DNA from: Obelidium mucronatum
Taxonomy: Eukaryota > Chytridiomycota > Chytridiomycetes > Chytridiales > Chytriomycetaceae
Assembly (NCBI GenBank): GCA_025765595.1
Contig: JAIVFH010000070.1
Coordinates: 62,001-126,000 of the forward strand
Direction: 5' to 3'
Length of the DNA: 64,000 nt
Part shown: positions 1 to 10,519 of the stretch, piece after piece
How the letters are laid out: each line of letters opens with the position of its first letter
Numbering within the stretch: position 1 is the stretch's first letter
Notes under the pieces: generated by a model
What the model saw: the letters and a program-made list of their open reading frames with translations, nothing else
Told to the model about the DNA's origin: nothing
Databases searched by the model: none
Position numbers and translations under genes: made by a program

Positions 1-962
1 AGAAAGACTCGTGAATGGTATTCACTCGCGGACCATGGTATAATTAGAATAAGGGTGTTAGTATGAAATGAGGCGTTAGTGTGTTCTGGGGAAAATACCT
101 GAAACATGTGTTTCAGACTAACTCCGGGTATAAATACAAAGAAGTGTTAGAAGGAGAAGAGAAGAGAACATTCCACAAAACAAGTGTGCTAAACACACTG
201 ACCACTCACCGTGATCTTTGACAAAGCCCTACATATCATGATTGCCAGAGGCCCACTACAGAGGCCCATTAATTTTTTCCATTAAAGCACGGAAGGGATA
301 AAAAGAGTTGGTGGATAGGATCCCACTCACTCTGGCCAGAGCCTATGAGGTTGGCAAACACACCACTCTCCCAGTGCTAAGCTGGCAAAGCATACCAACA
401 TACTATGATGCTTACTACTGAGTGGCAACAGGCATTAAAGAAGGCACCAGAGGATGCCATGCTTGGGGGTTCTTTGGTTTTTGTTTGAAATCATTTTGGC
501 GGGACACAAATTGACTTATTTTTTGTTCTACCAAAATGACTCACTTTCTGCCTCTATGACTCAATATGACTCACCTTTTTTTTCTGCCAAAATGAGGAAG
601 CAGCCAGACTTAGAGTCAACTTCTGCAGGCAATACAGCATGGTGTGTGGAAGCAGATCATGAGCCCTACCCCAGTGGAAGATGGCCGGAATTTAGAGAAG
701 ATAGATTTGGTAGTTAGTGACGGGATTTCTGGCAGGTCGGCGGGACGGACCGGAAAAGATATATAAGGAGCCATGGCAGCGATCGGAAAGAGTATCGTTC
801 TACTCTTGGATAATTCACTCTATATTATCCACCGATCGCAGCTTAATTAAAAAGGGGCCGCAAAGATTAAGAGTCTTACGTGTATCTATCCGATTACTGC
901 TAGTCGAAATATTTATTACTGGATCACTGTTGATTCATATGTCCCGCTAATCAAATTCATTA
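1..962. other. Gene-free left edge, probably repeat-derived
   Basis: No open frame here resembles a protein. Two TATA-like stretches are visible, one near 128-136 (GGTATAAATAC) and one near 759-768 (GATATATAAGG). The second lies shortly upstream of the retrotransposon-derived frame at 963 and could belong to a decayed long terminal repeat, but no clear LTR ends or primer-binding site could be recognised. Nothing else is supported. Confidence 0.4.
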
Positions 963-2087
963 TTGTCGGCCAGCGGGGCTCCAGTTATTAGTTTATTTGA
1001 CTGGAAAGAAGACTTGAAGCGTGCTGTGAACTCTGCGGCGGTCCCAAAGAAATTTATTGGACCAAAAGTGGCAAATCCGACGGGAGGAGCAGCCGCTATT
1101 TATCAACCCATTACTCAAGCATTTGATTTGCTGGAAAAGGAATATTTATTTCCGATTGTTGGGAACTATGGAAACCAGGAAATTACGGCAAATCTGGAGG
1201 CCTATGTTTTTGCTTGCCAGTCTTTTTCCAAGTTGGACTCGGATATTAAAGCCGCAATCAAACCATTCTTGTCGGAAACACTTTTCAAAGTTTTCTGTTC
1301 GGCATCGTCTCTTTACCAAGGTTACCAAACGGTACTCACGGACACAAAGAATTTCACGGATATTCAGAAGGCGGAGATTTATGTTAAAGTTCGGGCAGCA
1401 TACCAAGGAGTCCAGTCATATTATGAATACATGGTGGAGTATTACAATTGGTATTTGGAGTTGTCAAGACTTGGAGAGAAAGGAGGGGTGTTTGAAAAGG
1501 AAATGGCAGAAAATTTTAAATTGGGCATCAATGAACGGGACGTCAATCGCTTGTCAGCCTTATTCCACAACAAGAATGCGGATACCTTTGAGAAAATGCG
1601 AGATTATGACAAGTCGTATTCAGCCACACCCAGTCACGAAGCATTCAAATTTTGTATGGCACTGCGCACTCATCGGGGAATGGATGCTATTCACATTGAC
1701 TGGGAAGGAGCACATTTGTATGGGAAGCCGACGCGGGACCTATATTTACGGCCACCAAAATGTTTCCAAGAACCAGGAAAAGAGGGATGGCTATGGAAAT
1801 TATTAACTAACATTTATGGACAACCTGACGCTGCAGTTGGCTGGGATCTTGTGCAAGACGCCGCAATCTTGGAGTTCGGGTTTGAGCGGTGCCCTTTTGA
1901 ACCCTCGACGTTTGTTTACAAGAAGGAAACTGAAACGGGAATCAAGATAATTGTAACCCCAATCCATGCGGACGACGCACTGGTCATTTTTGATCCCGAA
2001 TTGAAGGAAGTTGTTGATCAATTTCTGGAACATCTTAAGACAAGATATATGACAGCTGAGGGGGGCTTATTCATTATCTTTAGATAG
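963..2087 (+). pseudogene. Ty1/copia-type retrotransposon remnant (gag-like part fused to reverse transcriptase)
   Basis: An open frame of about 374 codons without a proper ATG (the first usable codon is TTG). The last 150 residues are the first half of a copia-type reverse transcriptase: HIDWEGAHLYG corresponds to the usual Q-x-DVK-x-AFL-x-G motif, DLYLRPPKCF to the following I/LYM-x-x-P-x-GF motif, and HADDALVIFDP to the YVDD-LL catalytic box, here with Y and V replaced. The first 220 residues are helical, tyrosine-rich and lack the zinc knuckle, protease and integrase that should separate gag from RT, so they look like a gag segment joined directly to RT by internal deletion. The frame ends before the RNase H domain. 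The gag assignment is an inference from position and composition; the RT assignment is firm. Confidence 0.7.
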
Positions 2088-2165
2088 ACTACTCATTTGG
2101 TTTCAGTTGAGGAGTCTGTTCAAGAAGGGCCAAAAAATTAGAGCATCTGTGCAACTCAAGAAGCG

Positions 2166-2193
2166 ATTTCCAATAATATGATAGTATTGGAAT
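2166..2193. repeat. TTCCAATA...TATTGGAA short inverted repeat, copy 1
   Basis: A 28-base imperfect palindrome with arms reading ATTCCAATA / TATTGGAAT around an AT-rich loop. A second copy lies at 2275-2300, two more at 2671-2698 and 2704-2731, and a fifth at 4769-4796. The arms are conserved while the loops differ. Confidence 0.75.
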
Positions 2194-2274
2194 TATGCAA
2201 GTTCTGAGATTTTATAGGCAATTCTGTATTTTCATCGGTGGTACCGAAATGGTTGGTTTCTGATTTCTTTGCAA

Positions 2275-2300
2275 TTTCCAATAATATGGAATTATTGGAA
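2275..2300. repeat. TTCCAATA...TATTGGAA short inverted repeat, copy 2
   Basis: Second member of the family, opening with the same TTTCCAATAATATG as copy 1. It lies just upstream of a pyrimidine-rich stretch ending in TTTCTCGCAG (about 2319-2328), which looks like the 3' splice site in front of the helicase-like exon, so copies 1 and 2 may sit in one intron. Confidence 0.7.
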
Positions 2301-2670
2301 CTATCAAGAAGCCCCTTCTTTCTCGCAGACTTGAGGGCATTAGCGTATTTTTGTAAGACTTCATTGGATGGTGAGGGATTGTGTCCTATGACTGCATACA
2401 TCCCTAAGAAGGAGGAAGAGCTTTGTGACTTGTCTTACATTGACTGTGTGGAGAAATATCATACAGTTGGGAAAGCTGATTCTTTGCACTGGGTGCGGAA
2501 CAAGAACTTCACTCAGAAGGTAGTGAATGGTTGCCAGCTGCCTAACCCTGCAAAGGACTTGAATGCAGAGGAGATGGGGTTTTACTACAAGGCACTGCTT
2601 TCTTTGTTTAAGCCTCATTGCAGTCGTTCCGAACTTAAGGCAAATTCTTGTAACTATTTTCTTTTGCTGA

Positions 2671-2698
2671 ATTCCAATACTATTGCATTATTGGAATT
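2671..2698. repeat. TTCCAATA...TATTGGAA short inverted repeat, copy 3
   Basis: Palindrome AATTCCAATA / TATTGGAATT style inside the intron at 2650-2772; adjacent to copy 4. Confidence 0.7.
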
Positions 2699-2703
2699 AT
2701 TCT

Positions 2704-2731
2704 TTTCCAATAATTTTGTGGTATTGGAATT
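2704..2731. repeat. TTCCAATA...TATTGGAA short inverted repeat, copy 4
   Basis: Fourth member, five bases after copy 3 and inside the same intron. Confidence 0.7.
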
Positions 2732-3640
2732 TGGTTACCATTGATTTTCTAACCTAATCTCTTTGTTTGCAGCTCAAACGTATCAAGAAGCATACCACAG
2801 CTTCCTTCAAACAGGCTCTAGCCATGATGTTGCTGCTGCTACTCTTCACGAGGCTCTCAATCGAAACCATTATGAGAGTAATGAGAAAGACTTTTTAGCT
2901 TCCAAAGAGACTGATGAGGAGAGGATTTTGCAGGAACATCCTCTGAAGGACCCTGATGGCCAATCCATTCCGTACATTGAATGTGATGATGAACAGGTTA
3001 TGGATGATCCGGATGCTTTATATGATTTTGAGATGGAGCTTGCTGCTTCAATTGCACACTCAGCTACTTTGGACGATGAGACTGTCAACCCATTGCTCTC
3101 ATCAGCTCTGACACATTCTGTTGATGCGACTCCCAGACCTCTCGCTGCTCCTGTGCTCCCCACTTTTAAGACTATACAGGATTATTTGAAAGAGTTGGAC
3201 AAGCCTGAAGCTGCTGCTATTTCTGACATGGACAGAGCGGAACGATACTACAGAACTGTTAATCGCGATCAAACTGTTCGACACTTGCACCAGCTATTTG
3301 CTCCTATTCCGTGGTCTGATCCTACCTCTTTGGGAAAACCAGATGTGTTGTCTCTACAACCTTTCTCCAACATTGCAGACATTTCCACAGCTTTCCGCCT
3401 GGACTTCTGGCAACACTGCACATTTGAGACTTATGCGCGTCACCTTTTGTACTTGTACTTGAATGATGCTGGCCAAATTGATGTTGAAACTGCCAGGCAA
3501 TTTGATCTGAAGCCGCAACTTATTGGGTATCTTGGGGGTGAAGCTGGAACTGGAAAATCCGCAGTTATTGCTGCATTGCTGACTTTTGCAAAGTTATGGG
3601 GGCGAAGGAGCACAATTGAAACAATGTCCTTCATGGGTTT

Positions 3641-3946
3641 AGCAGGCCTTATGACAAAGCTGCCACAATTGGAGCTCGTAGTCTTGTTTCACTATATCAT
3701 GTTTACGTTGGATCGGACCTTCCTTTCAAGAAGCCCGGTTCCCAAACGGGCCACGATTGGTCTCAGGCAAATCTATCACCAGAAGCAATTGAATATGCGG
3801 CGAACGACGCTCTTGCCTCCCTGCTTGTGCATCGCGCAATGATAAATCTCCCAGAATCAAATGTATCGCCTTGGGACTCAACGCGGCCCTTTTTTGGCCA
3901 ATTTTCTGGACGAATCTATTCAAAATTACCCCGCTCTTCAATTTGA
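3641..3946 (+). pseudogene. C-terminal part of a Werner/RNase D-type 3'-5' exonuclease, out of frame with the helicase piece
   Basis: Reading the frame that contains TTT at 3638 gives a 100-residue stretch with LGARSLV-like and HDWSQANLSP motifs followed by IEYAANDALASLLVHRAM. The last is the classic Y-A-A-x-D-A signature of the DEDDy exonuclease family, holding the final catalytic Asp and its Tyr. The earlier DxE and second-Asp motifs are absent, so this is only the end of the domain. It follows the helicase Walker A region directly but in another frame, which suggests an internal deletion that fused a helicase start to an exonuclease end. It stops at 3944-3946. Confidence 0.5.
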
Positions 3947-3949
3947 TCT

Positions 3950-4712
3950 GTGCCTGCGGCTGAATCTGATTCATTATTGTCAACCCCTGTCAGACCTGCT
4001 GATGTGGAACAACCTTTGGAAACTGAACCAACAACTGCTATTAGTCTTCCATTGGAAACTATCACGCCAGTGGTACCACCAGCCGATATTCAAATTGAGC
4101 CAACATCACCCATCCCTCCACTAATTGTGTCAGATTCCCAGTTGACTGAGGAACCAACATCTTTACCATCCAATCAGGTGGACTTTAAATCAGTAAACCA
4201 ACTTCCTTCTGAGCAATCTAGTCCGATGAATCTTAATCTTCAACTTTCTCAAAAAGCAGTTGAGGATACCACGACACAACTTCGCATCTTGTGGAATAGC
4301 ACAAACCGCCTTCCTAGACCTGAAAAGCACAGCAAAAAGCATCCCGTCGTCACCCAAGAGATTGAAGAACGCCTGTTCAATGCCATTGCTCCAAAAATTG
4401 AAGTTGACAATGTCAACTCGCTCTTCAAAATCTTTCACCTTGCGAAATTGGCTCGGAAATTGTTGGGTAAAACTATCCACCCTTCTGCTTCCGTCATGTC
4501 TCAGTTTGTTCTTGAGCAGACCACTGAAGTCGGAGCTCAAGCCTGGTGATAAAGTATTGGTCTCTGCCACCATCAAGTTGGACCACAAGACTGGAGAACT
4601 TTCCCTTTGTCCCGTCTTTGCGGTTCTTTTTGCTCGTGGCACCGGAGGAGAAGATCGTGTCCAGTTTACAAAGAAGGATCAGCTTGTTTCCAAAGTTGAT
4701 GACTGGGACTGA
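3950..4712 (+). pseudogene. Downstream coding remnant of the same element, unknown function
   Basis: One frame is open from 3950 to 4549 (proline/threonine-rich, then a basic-acidic helical part containing RPEKHSKKHP), and a second frame runs from about 4500 to 4712 and ends KKDQLVSKVDDWD. They overlap in the manner of one frame broken by a shift near 4500-4540. No domain was recognised. The position directly after the exonuclease fragment suggests it is the tail of the same mobile gene. Confidence 0.35.
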
Positions 4713-4768
4713 CTCTTTTACTTGACTCTGTTTGTGCTTCACTTGATTTTTTATTTTTTGATATTGAT

Positions 4769-4796
4769 ATTCCAATAAACTTTTATTATTGGAAAA
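4769..4796. repeat. TTCCAATA...TATTGGAA short inverted repeat, copy 5
   Basis: Fifth member, 57 bases after the last stop codon of the element-derived frames, so in what would be the 3' untranslated region. Arms ATTCCAATA and TATTGGAAA. Confidence 0.7.
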
Positions 4797-5478
4797 GAAT
4801 TGCTCCAGTATTTTCTGATTTCGTCTTCCGTCCCTTGTGCTGTGCCCCCAACTGTGCCACCAATGTCGCCGCACGGAGAAAAAGGACCTGTAGCTTTTAG
4901 CGAGCAAGCTAAAAAGGATTGTGACACCTGTACTGTTGGCATTCTAGTCAGCAGATAAAACAAAATGGTGTTGTGTTGCCACTTTGGCTGCAATCCCACA
5001 TGTTGTTAGACTGTTGAAAGAAGCTAATGTATCAACAGCTACAACCCATATTATGTACACAAGAGTGTGAGAGGACCTTGAACAGGTTGTGGAGATTTTC
5101 ATATTTTTTTATTTGAGTCTTTCGTTTTGAAAACGTATTTACGAACCACAATAGTATCTCCTGCATTAGTTGAGGGTATCAAAGAAAGTACATTAATGGG
5201 GGATTTCTTCAGAGAACTATACCAAAGGACTGTTCACTTCCCATGTTGCAAAGCCACATACGCACGCAAACACTGGTTTTTGTATGGAAAAATTTTTTCA
5301 CAGAAATGTGCCGTCATACAGGAGCCTCCCGTTTATTAGAAACGTTGCTTTGGATCACAATCAGAACAAAAAAAAAGAATATGTTTTCCAACAACTCAAA
5401 CTGGGTTAGAAAAAAAAAAGATTAGCAAAAAAAAAAAAACCCCCTTAACAGTCAATAACAACAAACACAAAAAAAAAA
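4797..5478. other. Spacer without recognisable gene
   Basis: AT-rich spacer between the element remnants and the 3' end of the Rpn12 gene, with several A-runs near 5400-5480. Short open frames here show no coding character. Confidence 0.6.
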
Positions 5479-7025
5479 TTACACTTCCTTACCAATTCTC
5501 TCAAGCTCTCTCGCATACCCCAACGCATTTCGAATCATTTTGGGTGCAGGAATAACAACATCCAAGTTTTGTTGTTGAGTAAACACAATCTGATTCCCTT
5601 GAACGGTCCATCCGCGAGCTAAAGCGAAAGTTGTTACTTCCTGTGGAGTCTTGAAGTACAACAAAGTCGCCGCGTCGGCAATGGGGAGACGGTCGTAAGC
5701 CTTTTCGCTGCAGGAACCGATTTCGTTGCTGTTTTTGGATACAGGAGTCAACACATAACAAGAAAAACTCAAGTGAAATATAAAAAAAAACGTACCGAAT
5801 GGTGCCCATCAAAATCTCCATAAAAAAGGCATACTCCTCAGCTGGGACATTACTCTTACTGTTCCACACCTTGTTGTAACTACCCTCCATCAAACTCTGT
5901 TCAACAGTCAAAGGGTGCTTAATGTAGATATTATCCAAGTGTTCTGGATCAATAAGTTCAAGCTCAGTGTGGAATTCGGCAATTCGGTTTTGCGAAAGGA
6001 GGCACAAGAGGTTGAGTCCGAGAAGGGAATATTGGCGTTGAGAAGCTGGAAGGGCGGAGCTATCAAAGGAGGAAGATTGTTAACTGAATAAATTAAAAGA
6101 AAGAAAGGAATAATAGCTGAGATTGAAATACCTGTAGTCGTTGTAATATGTCTTGAGTTGAGCAATGTAACGTTCGAAAGAAGGGAAGTCCTTTGCTTTG
6201 ATGCTCCATTGCGCACCAATCTCCAAGATTTCTCCTAATGAAATAAATTGATGAGAGTTGAGATGCCATGTTGTGTGTTGCTATCGCGGTAGGTACTCCG
6301 AGAGGTATATTTAGTGGAGAATACACCGCCTACGGCGATACAGAAAACCGCCTGCCGCAGTAAGAGAAAAATATCACGAAACTTGTCAGCAAAAGCTCCT
6401 TTGGAGTAGTCTCTTGAAGAAACGATAGTTGAGTCAAGTTGAGCTGGAAAAGAAAGAATCATCAGGTTATCCCACTCCACAATTATTACATATTGTTCAC
6501 AACACACCTTGAGAGTAGCCAAATGTTGACCGCATTTTTTGAGATCGGGATTCGCAGTGTTAAAGTCCTTCTTTAAAGTCTCAAAGAGAGCAATAGCTAA
6601 AATAATAATAAAACAGAGCTATTAATACTTTGTCCGGATTCGAAAAATGGAAAGAAGAAGGGGGAAGTAATGGCGAGTGTGTTTTGTTGGTGGAGTCTGT
6701 TTGTTGCTGCTGTTGATTGTTGTTGCTTGGATACGCGTCATTCAAAGCAAAACATTCGGGGAGTGCGGTCCTGCAGCCCAATCGAACCCAGCAGCTACAA
6801 AAAATGCATCCAGCCAGCAAGAAACCGCCAGTAAAAAAGCAGGTCCGCGATAGACGATGCGGGTTCTTTGATTTGGGGTTGTTTGTTTGTTTGTTTTTCT
6901 GTTTAGACGTTCCCATGCGTCCAGCGTATGGACTGTATGCTGGAGTATGGTAGTGTGTGGGCCAGAGAGAGGCAGAGTGGCAGAGCGGCCGAGAGTCGAC
7001 ACTCACTGGCATCGAGCGACGACAT
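5479..7025 (-). CDS. RPN12: 26S proteasome lid subunit Rpn12 (PSMD8)
   Basis: Six exons join in frame to 261 codons: 7025-7007, 6596-6508, 6443-6383, 6234-6132, 6059-5796 and 5728-5479. Rpn12 is a PCI-domain subunit of the 19S regulatory lid in nucleus and cytosol. Family blocks are clear: [20 protein letters not shown], then [38 protein letters not shown] and, at the end, [18 protein letters not shown] with the ARGW winged-helix part of the PCI domain. Length fits the family (about 260-290). The start was chosen because the ATG at 7025 precedes a perfect GTGAGT donor whose phase fits exon 2. Intron 1 is long (410 bases) and intron 3 (6382-6235) carries a GC palindrome shared with the eIF2B epsilon gene. 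Divergent from bS21m with 69 bp between start codons. Confidence 0.93.
6316..6360. repeat. GC-rich palindrome element in Rpn12 intron 3
   Basis: Starts with GGAGAATACACCGCCT (6316-6331), which is identical over 16 bases to two units in an eIF2B epsilon intron at 18072 and 18153, then CCGCCTACGGCGA and a degenerate CCGCCTGCCGCAG half. The surrounding intron is AT-rich, so the element stands out. Confidence 0.7.
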
Positions 7026-7094
7026 TGATTTAATTCTTTTGTATTTTATTTATTTTCTTTTATTAAATATTTTCTTTTTATTTCCCTGCAAGAA
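7026..7094. promoter_or_regulatory. Shared divergent promoter of Rpn12 and bS21m
   Basis: Only 69 bp separate the two start codons. The stretch is almost pure A/T with long T-runs on the plus strand and no classical TATA or CCAAT box. Both transcripts must start inside it or inside the neighbouring gene. Confidence 0.6.
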
Positions 7095-7573
7095 ATGTCT
7101 TTTCTGCTCTCTCTCCGCGCGAGCGTCCCCGCCGTCCGCCCGCTCAGCCGCGCGTACTCGCCGCACCGGCCGCAGCTGCTGACGTACCGCAACGTGGGGC
7201 GCAGCGTGCCCGTGCGCGGGCTGAGTCCGGCGCTGGCGTACTTCCAGCTGAAGGAAATCCTGGCGGAGAGCAAAGTGCGCGAAACGGTGCGCTTCCAGGA
7301 GTGGTTCGAGAGGTGCGTTGCGTGCTTAGCGTGTTTGTCGGCGCCCATTCAACCCGCTTCGAGTGCAGCAAGCCAGACAAGCGGCGGAGAAAGAGAAAGG
7401 AGGCCGACTGGCGGAAGTACCTTGAGCACGTGAAGCAGCAGGTCGTGCTGGCCCAGGATCTGGCTTGGAGGTGCGTGTCGTTGTTCATTGTGTTTCCACT
7501 CCGTCACTCACTCACTCACTCACACACTCTCTACAGGGAGAAAGTTGACAAACAAAACTACATTGATATTTGA
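7095..7573 (+). CDS. MRP21: Mitochondrial small-subunit ribosomal protein bS21m
   Basis: Three exons, 7095-7312, 7369-7470 and 7537-7573, give 118 codons plus stop with consistent phases. bS21 binds 16S-like rRNA in the mitochondrial 30S-type subunit. The bS21 pattern is visible: RNVGRSVPVRGLSPALAYFQ, a helix, RFQEWFESKPDKRRRKRKEA, then the basic WRKYLEHVKQQV helix. An Arg/Ser-rich start without acids is compatible with a mitochondrial presequence. Exon 1 is unusually GC-rich compared with the rest of the window. Divergent from Rpn12. Confidence 0.85.
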
Positions 7574-7900
7574 ATGATCAAACTGACTGACTGAATTGAC
7601 TTGACTTGAATTGACTCCCACACACACACGCTCGCAACAGAAGTTGTTGTTAATTATGATGATGATGAAAATAAACACCGATAACTGGCTTGTTTTTTAA
7701 TCGTCATGACTATTACCCAGTCTTCTTAGAGACATTGCTTGTTTCGATTTCTCTTTCTTTTCAGTCGTTCGAGATTTTTTTTTTCCCACTGTCAGTCACC
7801 AACACAGTCTGGAATACGGAACTACCCACCACAAAAAAAAAAAAAGAGACGGAACAAGGGGAAAAACCAGCAACAACCCACACACTCAAAAAAAAAAAAC

Positions 7901-9097
7901 ATGTCCTCCGAAGTCTCTCAGTTGTCCCACAAGCTGGACAACCACGCCATCTCAGCCCTAACAGAACAAACCCAACTACAAGAAGAAGCCATCACCCAAC
8001 TCACCGAAGAAGTCAAGTTCCTCACCGCAGAAGTCCAAACACAAAGCTCCTTGATCTCCATGCTCAAAAATACAAACCAAAGTCTACGAAAACGCGCTCT
8101 CGAACTGATCAAGGCCAATGAGGAAATACGAGAAGTCACAAAGGCCTATCTGGCCATTGCAAGTCAACTACGCGGAAGAACTGACCTCTCAAGTGAAGAA
8201 AAAGAGATTGTAAAGTCGTCTGAGAGGGCTAGAATGTTGGTGCAGTTTAGTAGTATGGAGCGTGGAGACAATGAAGACGATCTTCAATCTATCGAATCTC
8301 CCTATCCAAGTCTAAGCTATCCCTACCAACGCAATCAGCAACAACAGCAGCAACAAGTCAGCGAAAACCCTGTCTCGGATATCACTGTCGTGAAAAACAA
8401 GAGCCGTGAAAATCAAACGGTCATGAGCATGCCTCGCCACTTTCACGAAGAACACCCGAATATCCGAAACCTTATCAGATTTCCGTTGTTTGCCAGTTTT
8501 CCTCAAGAGATTATGGAACAAGTGTCTCTTGCCTCTTATGAAATGCGTCGTAAAATGGGACAAATAATTGTAAAAAAGGGCGAGGAAGGTGCTGAAATAT
8601 TCTTTTTGACGGAAGGAATCGTGTCTGTAGTCTTGGAAGATAAGGAACTTTCAGTTTTAAACGCGCCAATCTTTTTTGGAGAGCTTGGAGTCTGTACGTT
8701 GTTCTTTTTTTTTTTTTTTTCTTTCGTCTAGACTTATTATCCGTTTCTTTTCTCTCTTTAAAATATGTTCTTGTGTTTTCCCCTCTTATACGCCTTCCAT
8801 CTTTTTATTCTCTCTCTCTCGTATGCTCTCGTTTTCAATAACCTCATACACCCCCCCTCTCCAGTATTCAAGTTCCAAAGAACCGCCACAGTTGTTGCCA
8901 AAACCGACTGCACAATGGTTGTTGTCACCAAACAAAAGCTCGACGAAATCATTGTGGGCAATCCCGCCGTTCGTCAGCTTGTCGATGACTTTTCTTCAAA
9001 CAAGGAAATCTGGTGGAAAAAGCAGCAGTACGTCAGAGAACAGCAAAACTTTGGTGCTGAATTTGCTCATGATATTGCACGTAAAGATATTAAAAAG

Positions 9098-9132
<35 letters not shown>

Positions 9133-9171
9133 TTTTTTTTTTGGTTTGTGACGTCATCCCAACTACCAAAA

Positions 9172-9214
<43 letters not shown>

Positions 9215-10270
9215 GCCACAGCTCGACATATTCTCTTCCGCGCCCGACTCTTTCATAGACTCCCTCGCAACCGCCATCAAATGCCTCGTCTACGAACCCC
9301 AACAGAACATTGTATCTATCGACGAAGACTCTGACGCCATGTACTTTATCCTGGACGGCACCGTCGAAGTGGTTGGTCAAACCGGCACCATCCACGCCGA
9401 AATCGGGGGCGGCGCCTTCTTTGGAGAAGTCGGTGTCCTGTTGAATATGAAACGAACTGCTTCCATCCGGTGTAAAGAGGAAAGCCATGTTTTCAAATTG
9501 ACAAAACAGGATTTGGATCGGGTTATTTCGGATTATCCGTCAATGAAGACGGCGTTGCAGGCGTCTGCGGATGAGAGGTATGAGTTGTTCAAGAGACGGA
9601 CGGTTGTTCCAGCGGGTGGTGGGGATGGCGGTGGTGGTGGGACGGATGGTGCGGCCAAGGAGGATGGAGCGGCAGGACATGTTCCGGATCAGTTTGATAT
9701 GGAGGTTGCTGGGCAGTCGTTGGCCAAGTTGGGGTTGTTTGCTGGGGTGGAGGCGTCGGTTTTGTCGGAGCTGGCCATGAAGATGATTCGTAAGACTTGG
9801 CAAATGCAGGAAAAGATTATTGTTTGTAACTCTGTGGGGGATTCAATGTTTTTCCTTGCTGCTGGAAATGCGGAGGTGAGTGAGTGGTGGGAGCGTTGCT
9901 TTCGTTTTTGGCTCACTTCTAAAAACACCCAAATGAAATACAATTGCGAGCAGGTCATCACTGAATTCGATGAAGTCATTGACAACGTTTCCGGACCCTC
10001 TGCTTACTTTGGAGAAGTAGCGATTCTGGAAAATGTTGCTCGAACTGCTACAGTCAAGTGTACTTCACAATGCTCCACCTACGAACTTCGCAAGAATGAC
10101 TTTAAGGCTGTCGTTAGTAAATACCCACATCTTGCCAAACAAGTTAAAGATACTGCGGATATCAGAATGCAAAACGTAAGCCCTTTCCTTATCAAAAATT
10201 TTATTTTTAATTTTTCTAATTGTATTTTGTCTTTGGTCATCAGTATCTCATGCGAAATGTCCTGGCTTAA
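7901..10270 (+). CDS. Triple cyclic-nucleotide-binding-domain protein 1 (coiled-coil N-terminus)
   Basis: Five exons (7901-8693, 8865-9097, 9222-9875, 9954-10175, 10244-10270) give 642 residues. Residues 1-110 are a charged coiled coil; a Q-rich linker follows; then three CNB folds. Their phosphate-binding cassettes read FGELGVLFKFQRTATV, FGEVGVLLNMKRTASI and FGEVAILENVARTATV, each keeping the Glu that binds ribose and the Arg that binds phosphate. All have Thr after the Arg, as in cGMP-dependent kinases and in CNG/HCN channels, rather than the Ala of PKA regulatory subunits. There is no kinase, channel, cyclase or pseudosubstrate region, so it should be a soluble sensor or scaffold. It ends YLMRNVLA, encoded by a separate 27-base exon shared with paralogue 2. 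What it binds and regulates is unknown. Intron 2 has a GT repeat, T-run and A-run of 41. Confidence 0.85.
9098..9221 (+). repeat. GT repeat, T-run and 41-base A-run inside an intron
   Basis: Intron 2 of CNB protein 1 is almost wholly simple sequence: (GT)n from 9099, a T-run at about 9129-9142, then 41 consecutive A from 9173 to 9213, ending CGCCACAG at the splice acceptor. The T- and A-runs could pair. Confidence 0.8.
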
Positions 10271-10519
10271 GGTTTCCTCATAATATCACTTTCAAAACAA
10301 AAGAGGTGTTTATTGAAAAGCCTGCGTTTTTCTATTTTCTTCCGTGTTCTTTGTTTACAGTTATTTTAATTTCTTATAGCATTTGTCATAGTTTTTACTT
10401 ATACATTTTCTATTTTCTTTATACCCTAATAATAAACTGATAACAAAGGGACAAATATCTGACATCAGCCAATTGGAAAAAAAAAAATTCAAACAAAATT
10501 CAAAAAAGAACTTCAACGT

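Larger units (their letters stand above)
2650..2772 (+). other. Intron of the helicase element carrying two inverted repeats
   Basis: A 123-base intron that starts GTAACT and ends TTTGCAG. Removing it joins ...AAT TCT T to CT CAA ACG and keeps the frame. It contains inverted-repeat copies 3 and 4 (2671-2698 and 2704-2731) back to back, which form most of its length. Confidence 0.65.
2329..3640 (+). pseudogene. Pif1-like helicase fragment from a mobile element, with one intron
   Basis: Two exons can be joined in frame: about 2329-2649 and 2773 onward, across an intron at 2650-2772 (GT..TTTGCAG, with a CTAAC branch-like motif). Exon 1 encodes the linker seen ahead of Pif1-like helicases in Helitron-type and related elements, including YYKALLSLFKPH, which matches the usual Y-x-x-x-LL-x-LFKPW motif. 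Exon 2 holds an acidic region and then the Walker A box GGEAGTGKSAVI followed by WGRRSTIETMSFMGLAG. After that the frame no longer looks like helicase: motifs II to VI are missing, and exonuclease-like coding appears in another frame. The piece is a truncated helicase from a mobile element, not a host gene. Whether it was a Helitron cannot be told, since no Rep domain is visible. Confidence 0.65.

Noticed and set aside
454..950. Two plus-strand frames of 87 and 77 codons left of the copia remnant
   Set aside because: No recognisable motif and composition like non-coding repeat DNA.
2156..2401. Minus-strand frame of 81 codons containing NNSILLEIAKKSE
   Set aside because: Produced by the palindromic TTCCAATA repeats and antisense to the helicase exon.
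6581..7012. Minus-strand frame of 143 codons ([13 protein letters not shown]...)
   Set aside because: It covers the first intron of Rpn12, has low-complexity Gln/Asn parts and no family resemblance; the spliced Rpn12 start explains the region.
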